A DNA stretch of 64,000 nt. Source: Diplonema papillatum. Lineage: Eukaryota; Euglenozoa; Diplonemea; Diplonemida; Diplonemidae. The stretch lies in the NCBI GenBank assembly GCA_030068145.1, contig JAPJBO010001044.1, positions 1 to 64,000 on the forward strand, written 5' to 3'. The notes beneath the pieces are model-generated. The model did not search any database. It worked only from the letters and a program-made list of their open reading frames with translations, and was not told the origin of the DNA. A program made the position numbers and the translations under genes. Below, in pieces: positions 48,533 through 58,589 of this stretch (its first letter is position 1; the number at the start of each line of letters is the position of its first letter).

Positions 48533-49234
48533 ATGTCGTGGGCAAGCCTCTTGACGCTTGACAGCCAGGAGGAGGCTGACGGGATCTTGAAGCGCTACGC
48601 GCGGCTCGAAGCCGAGGCGCGGGCCCTAGCGGGGCAGGAGGCCGAAGGCCGCGAGGTGAATGTGAACACGCACCGGCTCGAGGCGATCGCCCGGGTCGAC
48701 GACTTCAGGGAGAAGGCGGTGGCCTCCTGGGACCACAGCAGGGGCCCGGCTCTGCGAGCAACGCAGCGCGTGCTGCTAGAGTCGCACCTGCTCCTCAGTG
48801 AGCTGCACGCCGCTTGCAGTGAAGCGCTGACTGGGCACAAGCACTTGGACCACGTCAAAAACCTCATCACGACGGTACGCGCGGGGGGGTCTTTGGCCCC
48901 TTCCGATTTCGACCTGCGGGATTCGCGGCACGCTGCGGCCGCGCCGTGCTTCGAAGAGCCGGGGCCGCCGGCGACCCTTGCCTTCACCGATGTCTACATC
49001 GCGACGTGCAACCGCATGGGGCTCGTGTGGGCGTCGTGGGGAGATCCCGCCACGTCGCTGCGGTGCTTCCGCAAGGCAGAGGAGCTGTACGAGGGCTTCC
49101 TGACCGCGACGGGCTGCTGCGGCGCGGCGGCGGCGGCGGACGACGGCTCGTTCAACGGCACCACGTCGTCCGACAACTCCTTCGCGCCGGGGAAGAGCGG
49201 CTCGCCGACGAGGCCCGCCGACGACGAAACACAG
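48533..49234 (+). CDS. KIFBP: KIF-binding protein (KIFBP) homologue, exon 1
   Basis: 234 codons from ATG 48533 to donor 'acag|gtgcgc' (phase 0). The N-terminus is helical (EEADGILKRYARLEAEARAL; VLLESHLLLSELHAACSEAL; HKHLDHVKNLITTV). The block TCNRMGLVWASWGDPATSLR and CFRKAEELYEGFL matches the KIFBP TPR-like helix pair (N-x-L-G-x-L-W...S-x-x-x-Y-x-x-F). KIFBP binds kinesin motor domains and blocks microtubule binding, affecting organelle transport and axon or cilium growth in animals. An A tract lies just upstream of the start region. The frame past 49234 runs into intron sequence with a G run and is not coding. The exon is partly copied inside the intron at 50158-50270. Confidence 0.65.
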
Positions 49235-49279
49235 GTGCGCGCCGCGAATTACCTTTTTCGTAATTTTTTCGTACTTTTT

Positions 49280-49795
49280 ACTGGGGGGGGGGTCGAATAC
49301 AGGAGGTACCTTGAATAGAAGAGGTCCTTGAATACAAGAGGCGTTTTGGAAATCTGGAAAAAAGTTGGATTTTTTCTTGGTCCGCATAACAGACCTTTTT
49401 CGACGGATGAGCTCCGATGAAGAGAACCGCGAAAAATAGACCCGGGGACCAAGAATTATGTGCGTGGTTCGTGGGTCTTTACCAGATGCGGGGCACCGGG
49501 CGTGGAACCCACAGGTTTTCAATGGAAAGGACGGGAATCGACCCACTGGTTGGTGACATTTGTTTGCTGGCCCGTGTAACAGACCTTTTTCGGCGAATTT
49601 GTGTTCGCGTTCAGCTCCGATGAAGAGAACCGTGAAAAATAGACCCGGGGACCACAAATTACGTGCGTCTTTCAAGAAGAAGGGAGTTCCCGCGGTTTCC
49701 GGGTTTGCGGGACTTTTTTTCCATTTCTTCCGGGAAAATTGCAGGATCGGCACGCCGAATAGAAGAGGTACCTCTTGTATTCGACCCCCCCCAGT
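49280..49795. mobile_element. 516-bp inverted-repeat element near the KIFBP donor
   Basis: The left end 'actgggggggggg' 'tcgaatacaggaggtacctt' and right end 'aggtacctcttgtattcgac' 'ccccccccagt' are inverted. Inside, 'aacagacctttttcg' and 'gaaaaatagacccggggacc' occur twice (about 49385 and 49575). Related text, reversed, lies at 50925-51000 and 53650-53770. Confidence 0.7.
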
Positions 49796-50157
49796 AATAA
49801 CTGTCAAACAATTGCTTGTATTGGTGGGCGAAATGCAAAACGAAATCACCAGAAATCGTCTTCTTGTTTGGGAGTCATTTTTTTTGCCTGCAAATGAGTA
49901 CCACACCAGAAATCGCCCTTTTACCCTGTATCGGGTATATACAGCGGGTGAAATTGGGAAGTTCTTAGTAAGTTCATGGGAAGTTAAGTTTTCGACTGTG
50001 GGTCACCCCACGTAAACTCGAAAGAGTACGCTGGCAACGTGTTTGGGAGGAGATAATCCCAAGGGTCGTGTTCACTCACTAACGGGGCACGTGCAAACAA
50101 AAAATTACGACACTGGACTAGAGGTGTTTTGGTAAGTTTGAACACCTTAAATTTAGC

Positions 50158-50270
50158 TCTCTAGTCTGCATCGCGACGTGCAACCGCATGGGGCTCGTGT
50201 GGGCGTCGTGGGGAGACCCCGCCACGTCGCTGCGGTGCTTCCGCAAGGCAGAGGAGCTGTACGAGTACCT
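50158..50270 (+). pseudogene. Copy of part of KIFBP exon 1 inside its own intron
   Basis: Text from 'tctgcatcgcgacgtgcaac' to 'gaggagctgtacgag' matches 48993-49093 with almost no change, and keeps the peptide IATCNRMGLVWASWGDPATS. It has no splice sites at its edges and adjoins dispersed-repeat words ('gagacagcatttgtt'). Confidence 0.85.
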
Positions 50271-51300
50271 CGAGACAGCATTTGTTACAGCTAAAAAGAA
50301 CGTTTACTCAGAACCCGTAACCACATAGCCCTTAGCTGCATTTTCTTCGTGTAGTAGGTGACTTGTGGATGTGCGGCACAACATTGTAGGACAAGCCGCA
50401 ATATCACGAGTACTCTAAAGTAGACTCGAGGCCGTCAAACACACACTAAAAACTTTCTTGCTCTAAGAGAACCCATTCATGAACGGTCACACGGAAACCC
50501 TAAAACCCCGGAATTTCAAGCGAACTTTAACTCTAAAAAGAACGTTTACTCAGAACACGTGCAGGTTAAATCGCACAAACAAAAAACATACCGTATGCGG
50601 GTTTAATATGAAACGTGTTTACTACGAAACGGTTTTAATACGAAACGTGTTAATTAAGAAACACCCCGGACCTGAAGCTATGAAACATTAGCACGTTTCG
50701 TATTAAAAACTGCACTTCCATAGGGGTTTTGAGGGGTTTTGTACTTGGAGTAAACTGGGGCTCGACAGTAAAAAAAGGACGCAGGAAAATTGATAGAAAT
50801 TTTGAACCCGTCAAAAAAGACATAAGCACCGATTTCTTCGCCCGTGTCAGTCCTTCACCCCATGCGAAGCAGATTCGACAATTCCCCCAAAATGCGAGAA
50901 AACCTTTGCACATTCTTTTGGATATCCGGGTCTATTTTTTGCGGATCTCTTCATCGGAGCTGATCACGAGCAAAAAATGGCCGAAAAAGGTCTGCTACGT
51001 CAGTGATTTATATATGGGTCTGGGGCTCGGGGCCACCCCGAGCGCGAAAAAAAAAAAATTGAGTTCATTTTGGGCTGGGGGTTGGGGTAGGGCCGGGGTT
51101 GGGGTAGGGCCGGGTCACTACCAACCGGGATCAGCGGGGGTGAGCCACAGGGGTGGGACGAAGCCATGGCGAAGCCATGGCGAAGTCATGGCGAAAGCCA
51201 TGGCGAAGCCGTGGGGGCAGGAAGAGTAAAAAGGAGGCGGGGAAAGAGGAGGCAGGAGGGCCAGGGGCGGGAGGGCCAAAGGGGGTGGTGGGAGGCGAGA

Positions 51301-51735
51301 CGTTGACTACCAAGTCTAATTAAATTTGGGATCGGAAACTGAACGTTGACTGCCAATTCTAATTAAATTTGTATCCAAAATTGAACGTTGACTACCAATT
51401 CTAATTAAATTTGGATCCAAAATTGAACGTTGACTACCAATTCTTATTAAATTTGGATCGGAAATTGGACGTTGACTACCAATTCTATTTAAATTTGGAT
51501 TCAAAATTGAACGTTGACTACCAATTCTAATTACGTTTGGGATCGGAAATTGGACGTTGACTACCAATTCTATTTAAATTTGGATTCAAAATTGAACGTT
51601 GACTACCAATTCTAATTAAGTTTGGGATCGGAAATTGGACGTTGACTACCTATTCTAATTACATTTGGAATCCGAAATTGGATGTTGACTACCAATTCTA
51701 ATTAAAATTGAGATCGGAAATTGAACGTTGACCAG
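51301..51735 (+). repeat. 43-bp minisatellite, ~10 copies
   Basis: The unit 'gaacgttgactaccaattct' 'aattaaatttgggatcggaa' 'att' repeats at 43 bp. Variants alternate 'ggatccaaaattg' and 'ggatcggaaattg'. A stray copy lies at 53445-53475. Confidence 0.9.
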
Positions 51736-51744
51736 GGCTTACGC

Positions 51745-51910
51745 TCCACGTGTGGAACGTGTGTGGAAATCCACACGTTAATTTTTTTCGGATTTTATTT
51801 CCCCACGTGTGCTTCCACGTGTGGATCCACAGGTACCACATGTGGATTTTGGTTTAATTTTTCCCCCACATGTGCTTGCCACAGGTTGGTCCACATGCAG
51901 AAGAGTCTAG
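51745..51910 (+). repeat. Cluster of CACGTG/CACATGTG palindromes
   Basis: 'ccacgtgtgg' or close variants occur about eight times in 165 bp (ccacgtgtgg, ccacacgtta, cccacgtgtgc, tccacgtgtgga, ccacatgtgga, cccacatgtgc), giving dense E-box-like sites. Confidence 0.7.
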
Positions 51911-52494
51911 GCCCACAAGTCGCCAAGGCCGCACAGCCATGTGTGGCCCTATTTACGCTCTTTTTGGGCAAAATCCAAGATCCTATTTACGTTTTTTTTG
52001 CACTTTTCCCGCCTGTTTTTGCAGCCGTTTTGGATCGTAGCTACACTGAGAGAGTGAAAGATTTCGGACGGAGGAATGTCGGACTCTTCGCGCTTTCGCT
52101 TTCTTTCTGTCGTCTGTGCTAAGGAGGTTGTACCAGCACTGCCGCTAAGATCATGACCATCATCACAATCGGAAGTTTGTCTCCAACAGGAACTCGAATT
52201 GGCTTTGTGTCAACGCTTGCCAAAATAAGCTAAGACCTTCAGAGGCTCCTAGCTTGGTCACAAAACATTTCTGAATAGTTCTTCAAACGAAGAAATCGAG
52301 CCGAGCCACACGGCATGCTATGTCTGTTTTGCTTTCCGGACTGTGGTAACTTGTCTCTTGCACTCTGATGAATGATCATATCATATGCGGCCCTGGCGGT
52401 CATCGAAGTAATGGAGTATTTATCATCCCCTTCTTCGGTTCGCGTAGCGAGCCGGAAAAACCGGTATGATAAACCCAATTCCCCCACTCGCGTA

Positions 52495-52640
52495 AGCCCG
52501 AAGAAACGGGTATGCCTGTCATGTGCAGACATCCAAGCCAGCTTGCTCCCTCCTCCACCAGTTCTTCGAAAGACCTGCATGAGCCTGCTTGGGTGGCCTT
52601 CAGGTGGCATCTTGGACACAAGATATGTGCTGATAACGTA
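52495..52640 (+). repeat. Dispersed repeat shared with 690-905 (inverted)
   Basis: Reads PKKRVCLSCADIQASLLPPP on the plus strand, matching the minus strand at 690-905. It lies within the 4.3-kb element, so the hAT-bearing left edge of the window may carry a related piece. Confidence 0.5.
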
Positions 52641-52874
52641 CTGATTCAGCATGTGTACAAAGAGAAACGAAAAGAATTAACGTGCTGAAATCAGTACGTT
52701 TAGCATGCTGAACGTAAGGCCTGGCTGTAGCCTGGTGCAAAAAAAGTGCAAAAAAAAAAGTGCAAATAAAAGTGTTTGGGCAAAATCTCTATTTACATTC
52801 ACGCTTTAGGGCCACACCTGTCCGGTAGTGAGGCTTTTTTTTTTTTTTTGCCCGCCGCACAAAGGGGGAATAAC

Positions 52875-53061
52875 TATTTTTTACCGGGAAATAAGAGTGC
52901 TTTTTTCCCCCGAGGGCTGTTTTCGCCCGAGGGCGTCAGCCCGAGGGCGAAAACAGCCCGAGGGGGAAAAGTTGGCCCGAAAAAATGTTTTCCCCGAGGG
53001 CGAAGCCCGAGGGGAAAACATTTTTTGAGGGCCAACACACTCTTTTTCCCCGTAAAACGTG
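52875..53061. other. Double hairpin closed by an outer stem (three-way junction)
   Basis: Hairpin 1 (52907-52966) pairs 'cccccgagggctgttttcgc' 'ccgagggc' with its exact complement around 'gtca'. Hairpin 2 (52971-53036) pairs 'gttggcccgaaaaaatgttt' 'tccccgagggc' around 'gaa', with one small mismatch. The outer arms (52875-52902 and 53037-53061) pair over about 22 bp with a few mismatches. Transcribed or single-stranded, it would fold into a tight cloverleaf-like shape. Confidence 0.85.
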
Positions 53062-54179
53062 ATTTTTTTTCCGGGTGTGTACGTTTTTTTCCCGACCACA
53101 GCGCAAAGCAAGAAAGAAGAAACGTCACCAGATCTAAGCATGTGTGCAGGCAAATCACGACTAATGTGGGGATGTGAAAGTCTGTGGGCACACATACACA
53201 TGCCCACATACACGCACACACCATGGCTGCAAGTGCTGTGCACTCGTCTCTGCTACTGCAGGACGAGCGCGTTCCTTTTCACCACGACTCATGCTTGATG
53301 ACACAGAATTGGATGAGAAACTCTAGGGGCGCTGCCCCCCAGACCCCCCTGTCTTACAAATTAGCCTAACCATTTTGTCCGATTCTTATTACCAACACTG
53401 AGGTTGGGTTGTGTTGGGCTGGGCTGGCATGGTAGTGCTTGCCACTTGACTACCAATTCTAATTAATTTTGGATCCCACACAGGACCCCGAGGGCGAAAA
53501 GGACTTTTCTACAGAGGAGGAAAAGCTATATAAACCCCTGGCTACGTGGACCAGCAAAAAAAAATGTCACCACTCGGGGGATTGATTCTTGTCCTTCTCG
53601 ATGCACACCCGGTGGTTTCCGCGCCGGGGCCCTGTCTCTTACAAAGACCCACAAACCACGCACATATTTTGTAATTCCCGGGTCCAATTTTCACGGATCT
53701 CTTCATCGGAGCTGATTGCGAGCGTAAAAAAAAAAAAAAAAAAAAAATCGTCGTAAGGTCTGCTCCGTGGACGGCGAGAAAAACGGCACCACCCAGGGGA
53801 TCGATTCCCGTCCTTCCCCCAAGAGCTGGGAGCCACCGCCAACACTGCCTGGGGGCTGTCTTCAACGAAACCTTGGTCGGTGTCATCTCCTGTTGGATCG
53901 GAAACTTTCTCTTCCAGTAAATTTGCGTCACTCAACCCGGTCACCACGAAACTCGCCCGGAATTTTGAGATGGCTTTTTATTGTGCCCTGCTGGCTCCTG
54001 CTGGCTCTTTCCAGCTCCCGAGCTGGCTCCCAAGAACCGGGAGCCGGGAGCTGGCTCCAGCTCCGAGAGTCATGCCCCAGGCCACCGGTTGCGGGGACAA
54101 CTTTCTCGCCGAACTCCTTCGCAACTTCAACGAATGTCTCGTACTGAGTGAATGCGCAGATTGCATCAACGTTCTGACT

Positions 54180-54715
54180 TCGCTGATTTGACCAAGAGCT
54201 TGAAGAACTGGCAAACGATGAATGCGTTGCTGTGGAGGTGGATGCGGTTCATGCTAGTCTTGGGGCTGGCGAGCAACAGAAGAAGCTGGATGGCAATCAC
54301 CTGGTGATGGAAGGGCAACTCCGCCTTTGCTTGCGCTGCCCTTCCATACGACCCGCTTACCCTGTCATCACTGACGCGTGCCCGCCTAATGAACACCTTC
54401 GTGAACACTAGCGTGTCAGGAACTCGTGGTTGGCACTGGATGCTTGTAACAACTGACCGGTCGCTCCGAAGATGCGTTGTATCTTGCTCGCTTTCAGACT
54501 TTTCCGAAGCAAGATAGTCAGCCACCTTGCAACGGTCTTTTCCGCCGACACCGACTCTTGGTTCATAGAGACGGACGCTCGAGGATGTCAACAAGACGAT
54601 TGGAGCTGCGGTTACCATTCCTTGTTTGCGGCGCTGCAGTTCACAGACTGCATCCCAGCAGCCCTGTCGTCTTCATGCACAAGTGCCAGAACGCTCTTGT
54701 CGCTAATACTCTGAC
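54180..54715 (+). pseudogene. Ulp1/C48-type cysteine protease relic
   Basis: In one frame SGTRGWHWMLVTTD carries the H-W-x-L-V-x-x-D catalytic-His motif of C48 peptidases. After a stop and frame change near 54505, ETDARGCQQDDWSCGYHSLF then AALQF supplies the Q-x-D-x-x-S-C-G catalytic Gln/Cys motif at the expected distance. Upstream, PYDPLTLSSLTRARLMNTFV could be the substrate-binding lead-in. C48 enzymes process SUMO-like proteins and are known passengers of several DNA transposon groups. The frame breaks mean this copy is dead. It lies just inside the right end of the 4.3-kb element. Confidence 0.55.
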
Positions 54716-54926
54716 CGCGATACGTTTTTCCTGCTCAAAGGCTCGATAAAACCAAAATTTTTGGGAACAAAAATGGGGGATCATCATGGGGTTTCAAAAG
54801 TTTCCAAGTTTCACTAAGTACGTCAGACCCCATGTTTTTAGTACGAAACGTGTTAATTAAAAAACACTTTGGCCAAAAAAGTAGCTAAGAAACATTTACA
54901 CGTTTCGTATTAAACCCGCATACGGT

Positions 54927-55148
54927 AATCAAGAGTCGAAGATTAGCGTCGAAACTTCCTGGCTTTTCACGCCGTAGCAGAACGACCACCCTACGCGTTA
55001 GGGGACTTCACAAGGTGTCACAACGGAGTGACACATCACCCGAAACGAGCGGCACCCTCTCACTTTTCTCAACCCCCACCATACCCAAGCCTCTACGGTC
55101 AACCAGAGACTTTAAAATACCGACCTTCTAACCACACATAACGCTAAA
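54927..55148 (+). repeat. Dispersed repeat, copy 2
   Basis: See 48166-48415. It starts exactly where the 4.3-kb element ends. Confidence 0.85.
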
Positions 55149-55227
55149 AACAATCAATTCTAACTTCGAAAGAGAACGCTGGCAGCGCAGCAGGGGAGCA
55201 CCACGGAATCGAAGTTTAGAGAATAAG

Positions 55228-55425
55228 CATTTATTCGGCAAGAGTATTTCCGTTTATTTCGTCGAGGTGTCGGTTTTAGTCCCAAGGGAGGCCCGAGGGG
55301 GGGGTTTGCAACCCCGAGCCACGAGCGGAGCGAGTGGCGAGGGGTTGCAAACCCCCCCGAGGGCCTCCCGAGGGACTAAAACCGACACCGAGGCAAAATT
55401 GGCGGAAATAATTGCCGAATAAATG
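55228..55425. other. 198-nt near-perfect long hairpin
   Basis: The outer arms 'catttattcggcaa' and 'ttgccgaataaatg' are exact. Further in, 'tgtcggttttagtccc' pairs with 'gggactaaaaccgaca', and 'gaggggggg' 'tttgcaacccc' pairs with 'ggggttgcaaa' 'cccccc'. The centre is near 55326. It shares the style of the 52875 double hairpin ('cccgaggg' words). Confidence 0.85.
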
Positions 55426-55445
55426 ATTTTATTGGGAAAACTAAA

Positions 55446-55825
55446 TTCCCGAGGATGGAAACAACCACATCGTCATGTTGATACATGACGGCGTGAAATT
55501 TTGATTAATCGCGGGGAGTTGGTGTTGTGTAGTTTGCAACGCGAGTGCTCGGTCGTTTGCAGGTGATCAGCAGGTGGCACACTTGGTCAGTTTGCTGCAA
55601 GTCGAGTAGCTCAGAATCGCAAGTACAATGGTTGGGAACACTAGATTCCCGAGAATGGAAACAAAACATCCATGTTGCTACAGGATGGCGTGAACTTTGA
55701 GAAGTCGCGAGGAGCTGGTGTGTTGTACTCTGCAACGCGACTCTTCGGTCGCATGCACATGCACAGCAGGTGATCAACACGTGCATGCTGCAAGTCGAGT
55801 TGCTCAGAACCGCAAGCACAATGCA
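55446..55825 (+). repeat. Diverged ~200-bp tandem duplication
   Basis: 'attcccgag' 'atggaaacaa', 'gcaacgcga', 'gcaggtgatca', 'ctgcaagtcgagt' and 'gctcagaa' occur in order at 55450-55625 and 55650-55820. Confidence 0.65.
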
Positions 55826-55829
55826 GACG

Positions 55830-56849
55830 AACTCAGGCAGCTGGCACCCAGTATGTTCAGGATGACTCACAGTTGGTGTTGCAACGAGACTCAAACACAC
55901 TGAAAGTGACACAAGTTTTCTAGCACTGGAACCTGAACATGGAATTGCAGCATGTGTGACATCACTGTCGCTGAACTCGACCTGACACGCAGTACTTGGC
56001 CGGAGCGTTCACGGGAGGGGGTTTCTTCACAGATCTCTGAGCGCTGAGGGTCAAACACTAGCGGATTTGGCTCAAAACGAGCTCAAAACACGCGATTTCA
56101 CTCACCACAGGGAGAAAAAAAAAATTGCGAGGGGTCTCCCCTACAGATTTCTGCCTACGACCCACACGAAAAAATAAACGAATTTATTTCCCTAGGGACA
56201 ATAAATTTCATTTATTTGTTTCGACTGAAAATAGCTGGCGGCGCATTCCGAGATCGGAAAAAATAAATTCGTTTATTTGCCCGGCCTGTGTAAACACAAC
56301 GGAATCCTGTCAAAAAATAAACGAAGTTTATCGTCACGCTCCTCAAGCCATTTCCACCAGAGGGAATGTATTTCCCAATAAAAAGAACATGCTGTCAAAC
56401 CATCTGATCACAGGGGGTATAACGGTACGTCCGTGTGGTCTCATGTCGTGCCTTTTCACATGTTGTGGAGCATGGATAACCTCAAAAATAGGTGGGTCGT
56501 CTGCGCCACACGCCCATCACTTAGACACGCCGCCGCCAATCACAGGTCGCGGGGACAACCCTATTCTACTGAATGGCAGCGACTGTCATTATTTCTTCCA
56601 ATGCAGTCCTTGCTGGGCTTACAAGCAAGTCCTGAATTGGAATGATCCTCTTCGCGATGGTTTCTCGTACTTCTCGTACTTTTCGTACGCGAACGCGGCA
56701 CGAAGATGGCGGTCTTCTACTGAACAATCGTGAATAACACGAAAATCTTCTAGGAGGAGGAGAAACCCCCGTTTTCACATTTCTTACCCCCCTCAGTTCT
56801 TCCGGCAGCAGGGGGTTCAATCAGGTTCTTGTCCACAAATGCACGACAG
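55830..56849. other. Rest of the KIFBP intron, no gene recognised
   Basis: 'aataaacgaatttatt' words recur in both orientations near 56173-56330. The open frame at 56125-56733 lacks any motif or codon bias. Confidence 0.4.
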
Positions 56850-58281
56850 ATCGAGGAACTGGTCACCGACGCCACGGCCCGCCTGCGCAGCATGCAAGCC
56901 CGGCTGGACGAAGACCGCACGAGCCAGCAGAACCTCATGGCGCGCACACTCGAGCAGAAGCGGCTGAAAAAGAGGTCCAAATCAGGCCCGCCGACCGAAG
57001 CAGCCCCCGCGGAACCTGCGGACGACTGCGGCCACCCCCCACCGCCCCCCCCACCCCACGGCGCCGCCGCGCTGCAGGCGGAACCGGCGGACGCGCCGCT
57101 GCACCACGACGCGTGTGAGGGACTCGCAGGCGGCGAGGTGACGGGTGGGCAACCGGGCGCGGACGCGGCTGCGTCGGAACAGCGCGCTCGGGAATTGCTG
57201 GCGACGGCGCAGGTCGGGTTGGCGGGGCCGGCGGAGGTTGCCGACTGCGTCGCGGCCGTCGAGACGCGGTACACCGAAACGTGCATGGCCCTCGGGCAAC
57301 TTTACAAGCACCAGGGGGACCCGATCCACTCCTGTTACTACTGCCACGTCGCGCTGCAGAGGCAGCTGCGGTTAAAGGCCGGCGTCCCGGACAAGGCGGA
57401 GTGGATCACGAATTGCTTGGACCTCTCGGCGTACTACGTGGAGGCGAAGGACTTCAGCCACGCGGAGCACTGCATCAACGCAGTCGAAATGCAACAACCC
57501 CATAACTGCATCAACGCAGTCGAAATGATGCGCGTCAAAGGCAGCGACGAGCACCTCGACGCGGAGATCGACTTCACCAGGGCGCGCTGGGCAACCGGCC
57601 TCCTCGCGCTGCTCGACGCGACCAAGGAGCACGAGGGGAAGCCGTCGATCGTCGGCATGGCGGTGCCGCTATTCATGAACCCCCTCGCGCTGCCTGGGCC
57701 GGAGGAGTTGGCGCTGCTGAAGGAGGACCCGGGGCTGGTGGAGAGATCGGCGCGGCGGATTGTGTTCAGGTTGCCGATATCCCCGCCGAGAGTGCAGCTT
57801 GTGGTGCGGGACGGTCTGTTCGAGGACTTGTTCGGGACTGCGGACGGGCTGTTCCGCCGGGTGACCGCCGTGTTCACCGTCGACACGGACTGCGAGAAGC
57901 ACTGCATCATCCATTTGGAGCGGGCGTCTGCCATCGCGGCCTACGCCAAGCTCGCTGCGGCGGGGCTGTCCGCCGATGCCCGGCGAGACCTGCAGCGGCA
58001 GCGCGCCGCGATGCTGCGGCGGCTGCTCGACGACGACCTCGACGAGCTCGTCTTCCGCAACGTGCTGCGGCAGGTGCACTTTGGCCTCGGCTGCGCGTAC
58101 CAGGACCTGGCCGCCGCCGCCGCCGACCAGGGCGCGCCCGCCGAGGCATTCGAGCCGCACCTGGCGGCCGCCGCCGAGCACTTCGGCAAGTTCACCGCCC
58201 GCTTCGTGCAGGAGTTCAAGGACATCCAGAAGGCGACCACCAACGCGAAGGAGAAGTCCGCCTTCCTGAAGCTCGAAGGGT
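56850..58281 (+). CDS. KIFBP: KIF-binding protein (KIFBP) homologue, exon 2
   Basis: The frame runs from the inferred acceptor at 56849 to a likely donor, 'gaagg|gtctgc', near 58281. After a coiled segment and a proline/alanine linker, RYTETCMALGQLYKHQGDPI then SCYYCHVALQRQLRL, AEWITNCLDLSAYYVEAKDF and SHAEHCINAVEM follow the KIFBP core closely (Y-T...L-x-Q-x-Y...A-x-Y-C-H-x-x-L-x-R-Q-L...E-W-x-x-N...L-S-x-x-Y). The later helices (RDLQRQRAAMLRRLLDDDLD; FGKFTARFVQEFKDIQKATT) fit the C-terminal repeats. About 477 codons plus exon 1 gives roughly 711 residues, a little longer than animal KIFBP. A 36-bp in-frame tandem duplication repeats CINAVEM (57471-57542). The final exon was not found. Confidence 0.7.
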
Positions 58282-58589
58282 CTGCGCCTCCCCCGTTTTT
58301 GTTAGTTTGTACGTGCCGGTAGTGAGTGGCCAGGATCGTGAAGCTAATCTCCTCCCTCTCTCGTCGACGCGGTGTTGTTTCTTTGGTGTACACTTTTCAG
58401 ACTGTTTCTGTCGGTCTCCATTTGATTTGTGAGGCGGGGGGGTTTTCCTTTGTGCAGTTAAATCTGGGTCTGGGTAGGTTTGGTCTTTTACTTTTAATAC
58501 TGGCTGACCAAGTTCGGGACGATTGGTGGCCGCCTTCGCCAAGTTCATGTCGGGTAACGTGCGGACATGAACTTTTTATTTTTTTTCGG

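Larger units (their letters stand above)
50589..54927. mobile_element. 4.3-kb element with 30-bp terminal inverted repeats
   Basis: The left end 'taccgtatgcgggtttaata' 'tgaaacgtgt' and right end 'acacgtttcg' 'tattaaacccgcatacggta' match at 29 of 30 positions. Subterminal copies of 'tacgaaacgtgttaatta' and 'cacgtttcgtatta' lie inside both ends (50637-50712; 54841-54915). TA stands at both outer ends, so TA may be the duplicated target. Contents are a 43-bp minisatellite, a cluster of CACGTG palindromes, a double hairpin, internal repeats and an Ulp1-like protease relic. It sits within the KIFBP intron. The superfamily is unassigned. Confidence 0.75.
49235..56849 (+). other. Inferred 7.6-kb intron of KIFBP
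   Basis: The donor is 'gtgcgc' at 49235 and the acceptor is 'gcacgacag' ending 56849. The phases agree (0/0), giving DDETQ then IEELVTDATARL. A stronger pyrimidine-rich acceptor at 56796 would put the exon out of frame unless a small exon intervenes. The intron holds a 516-bp inverted-repeat element, a copy of exon 1, a 4.3-kb element and a long hairpin. Confidence 0.5.

Noticed and set aside
49235..49318. Extension of KIFBP exon 1 through a poly-G stretch
   Set aside because: It runs into an inverted-repeat element end. The donor at 49235 is in phase with exon 2.
56125..56733. 202-codon plus-strand ORF in the KIFBP intron
   Set aside because: It has no motif, ordinary intronic composition, and contains inverted AT-rich words.
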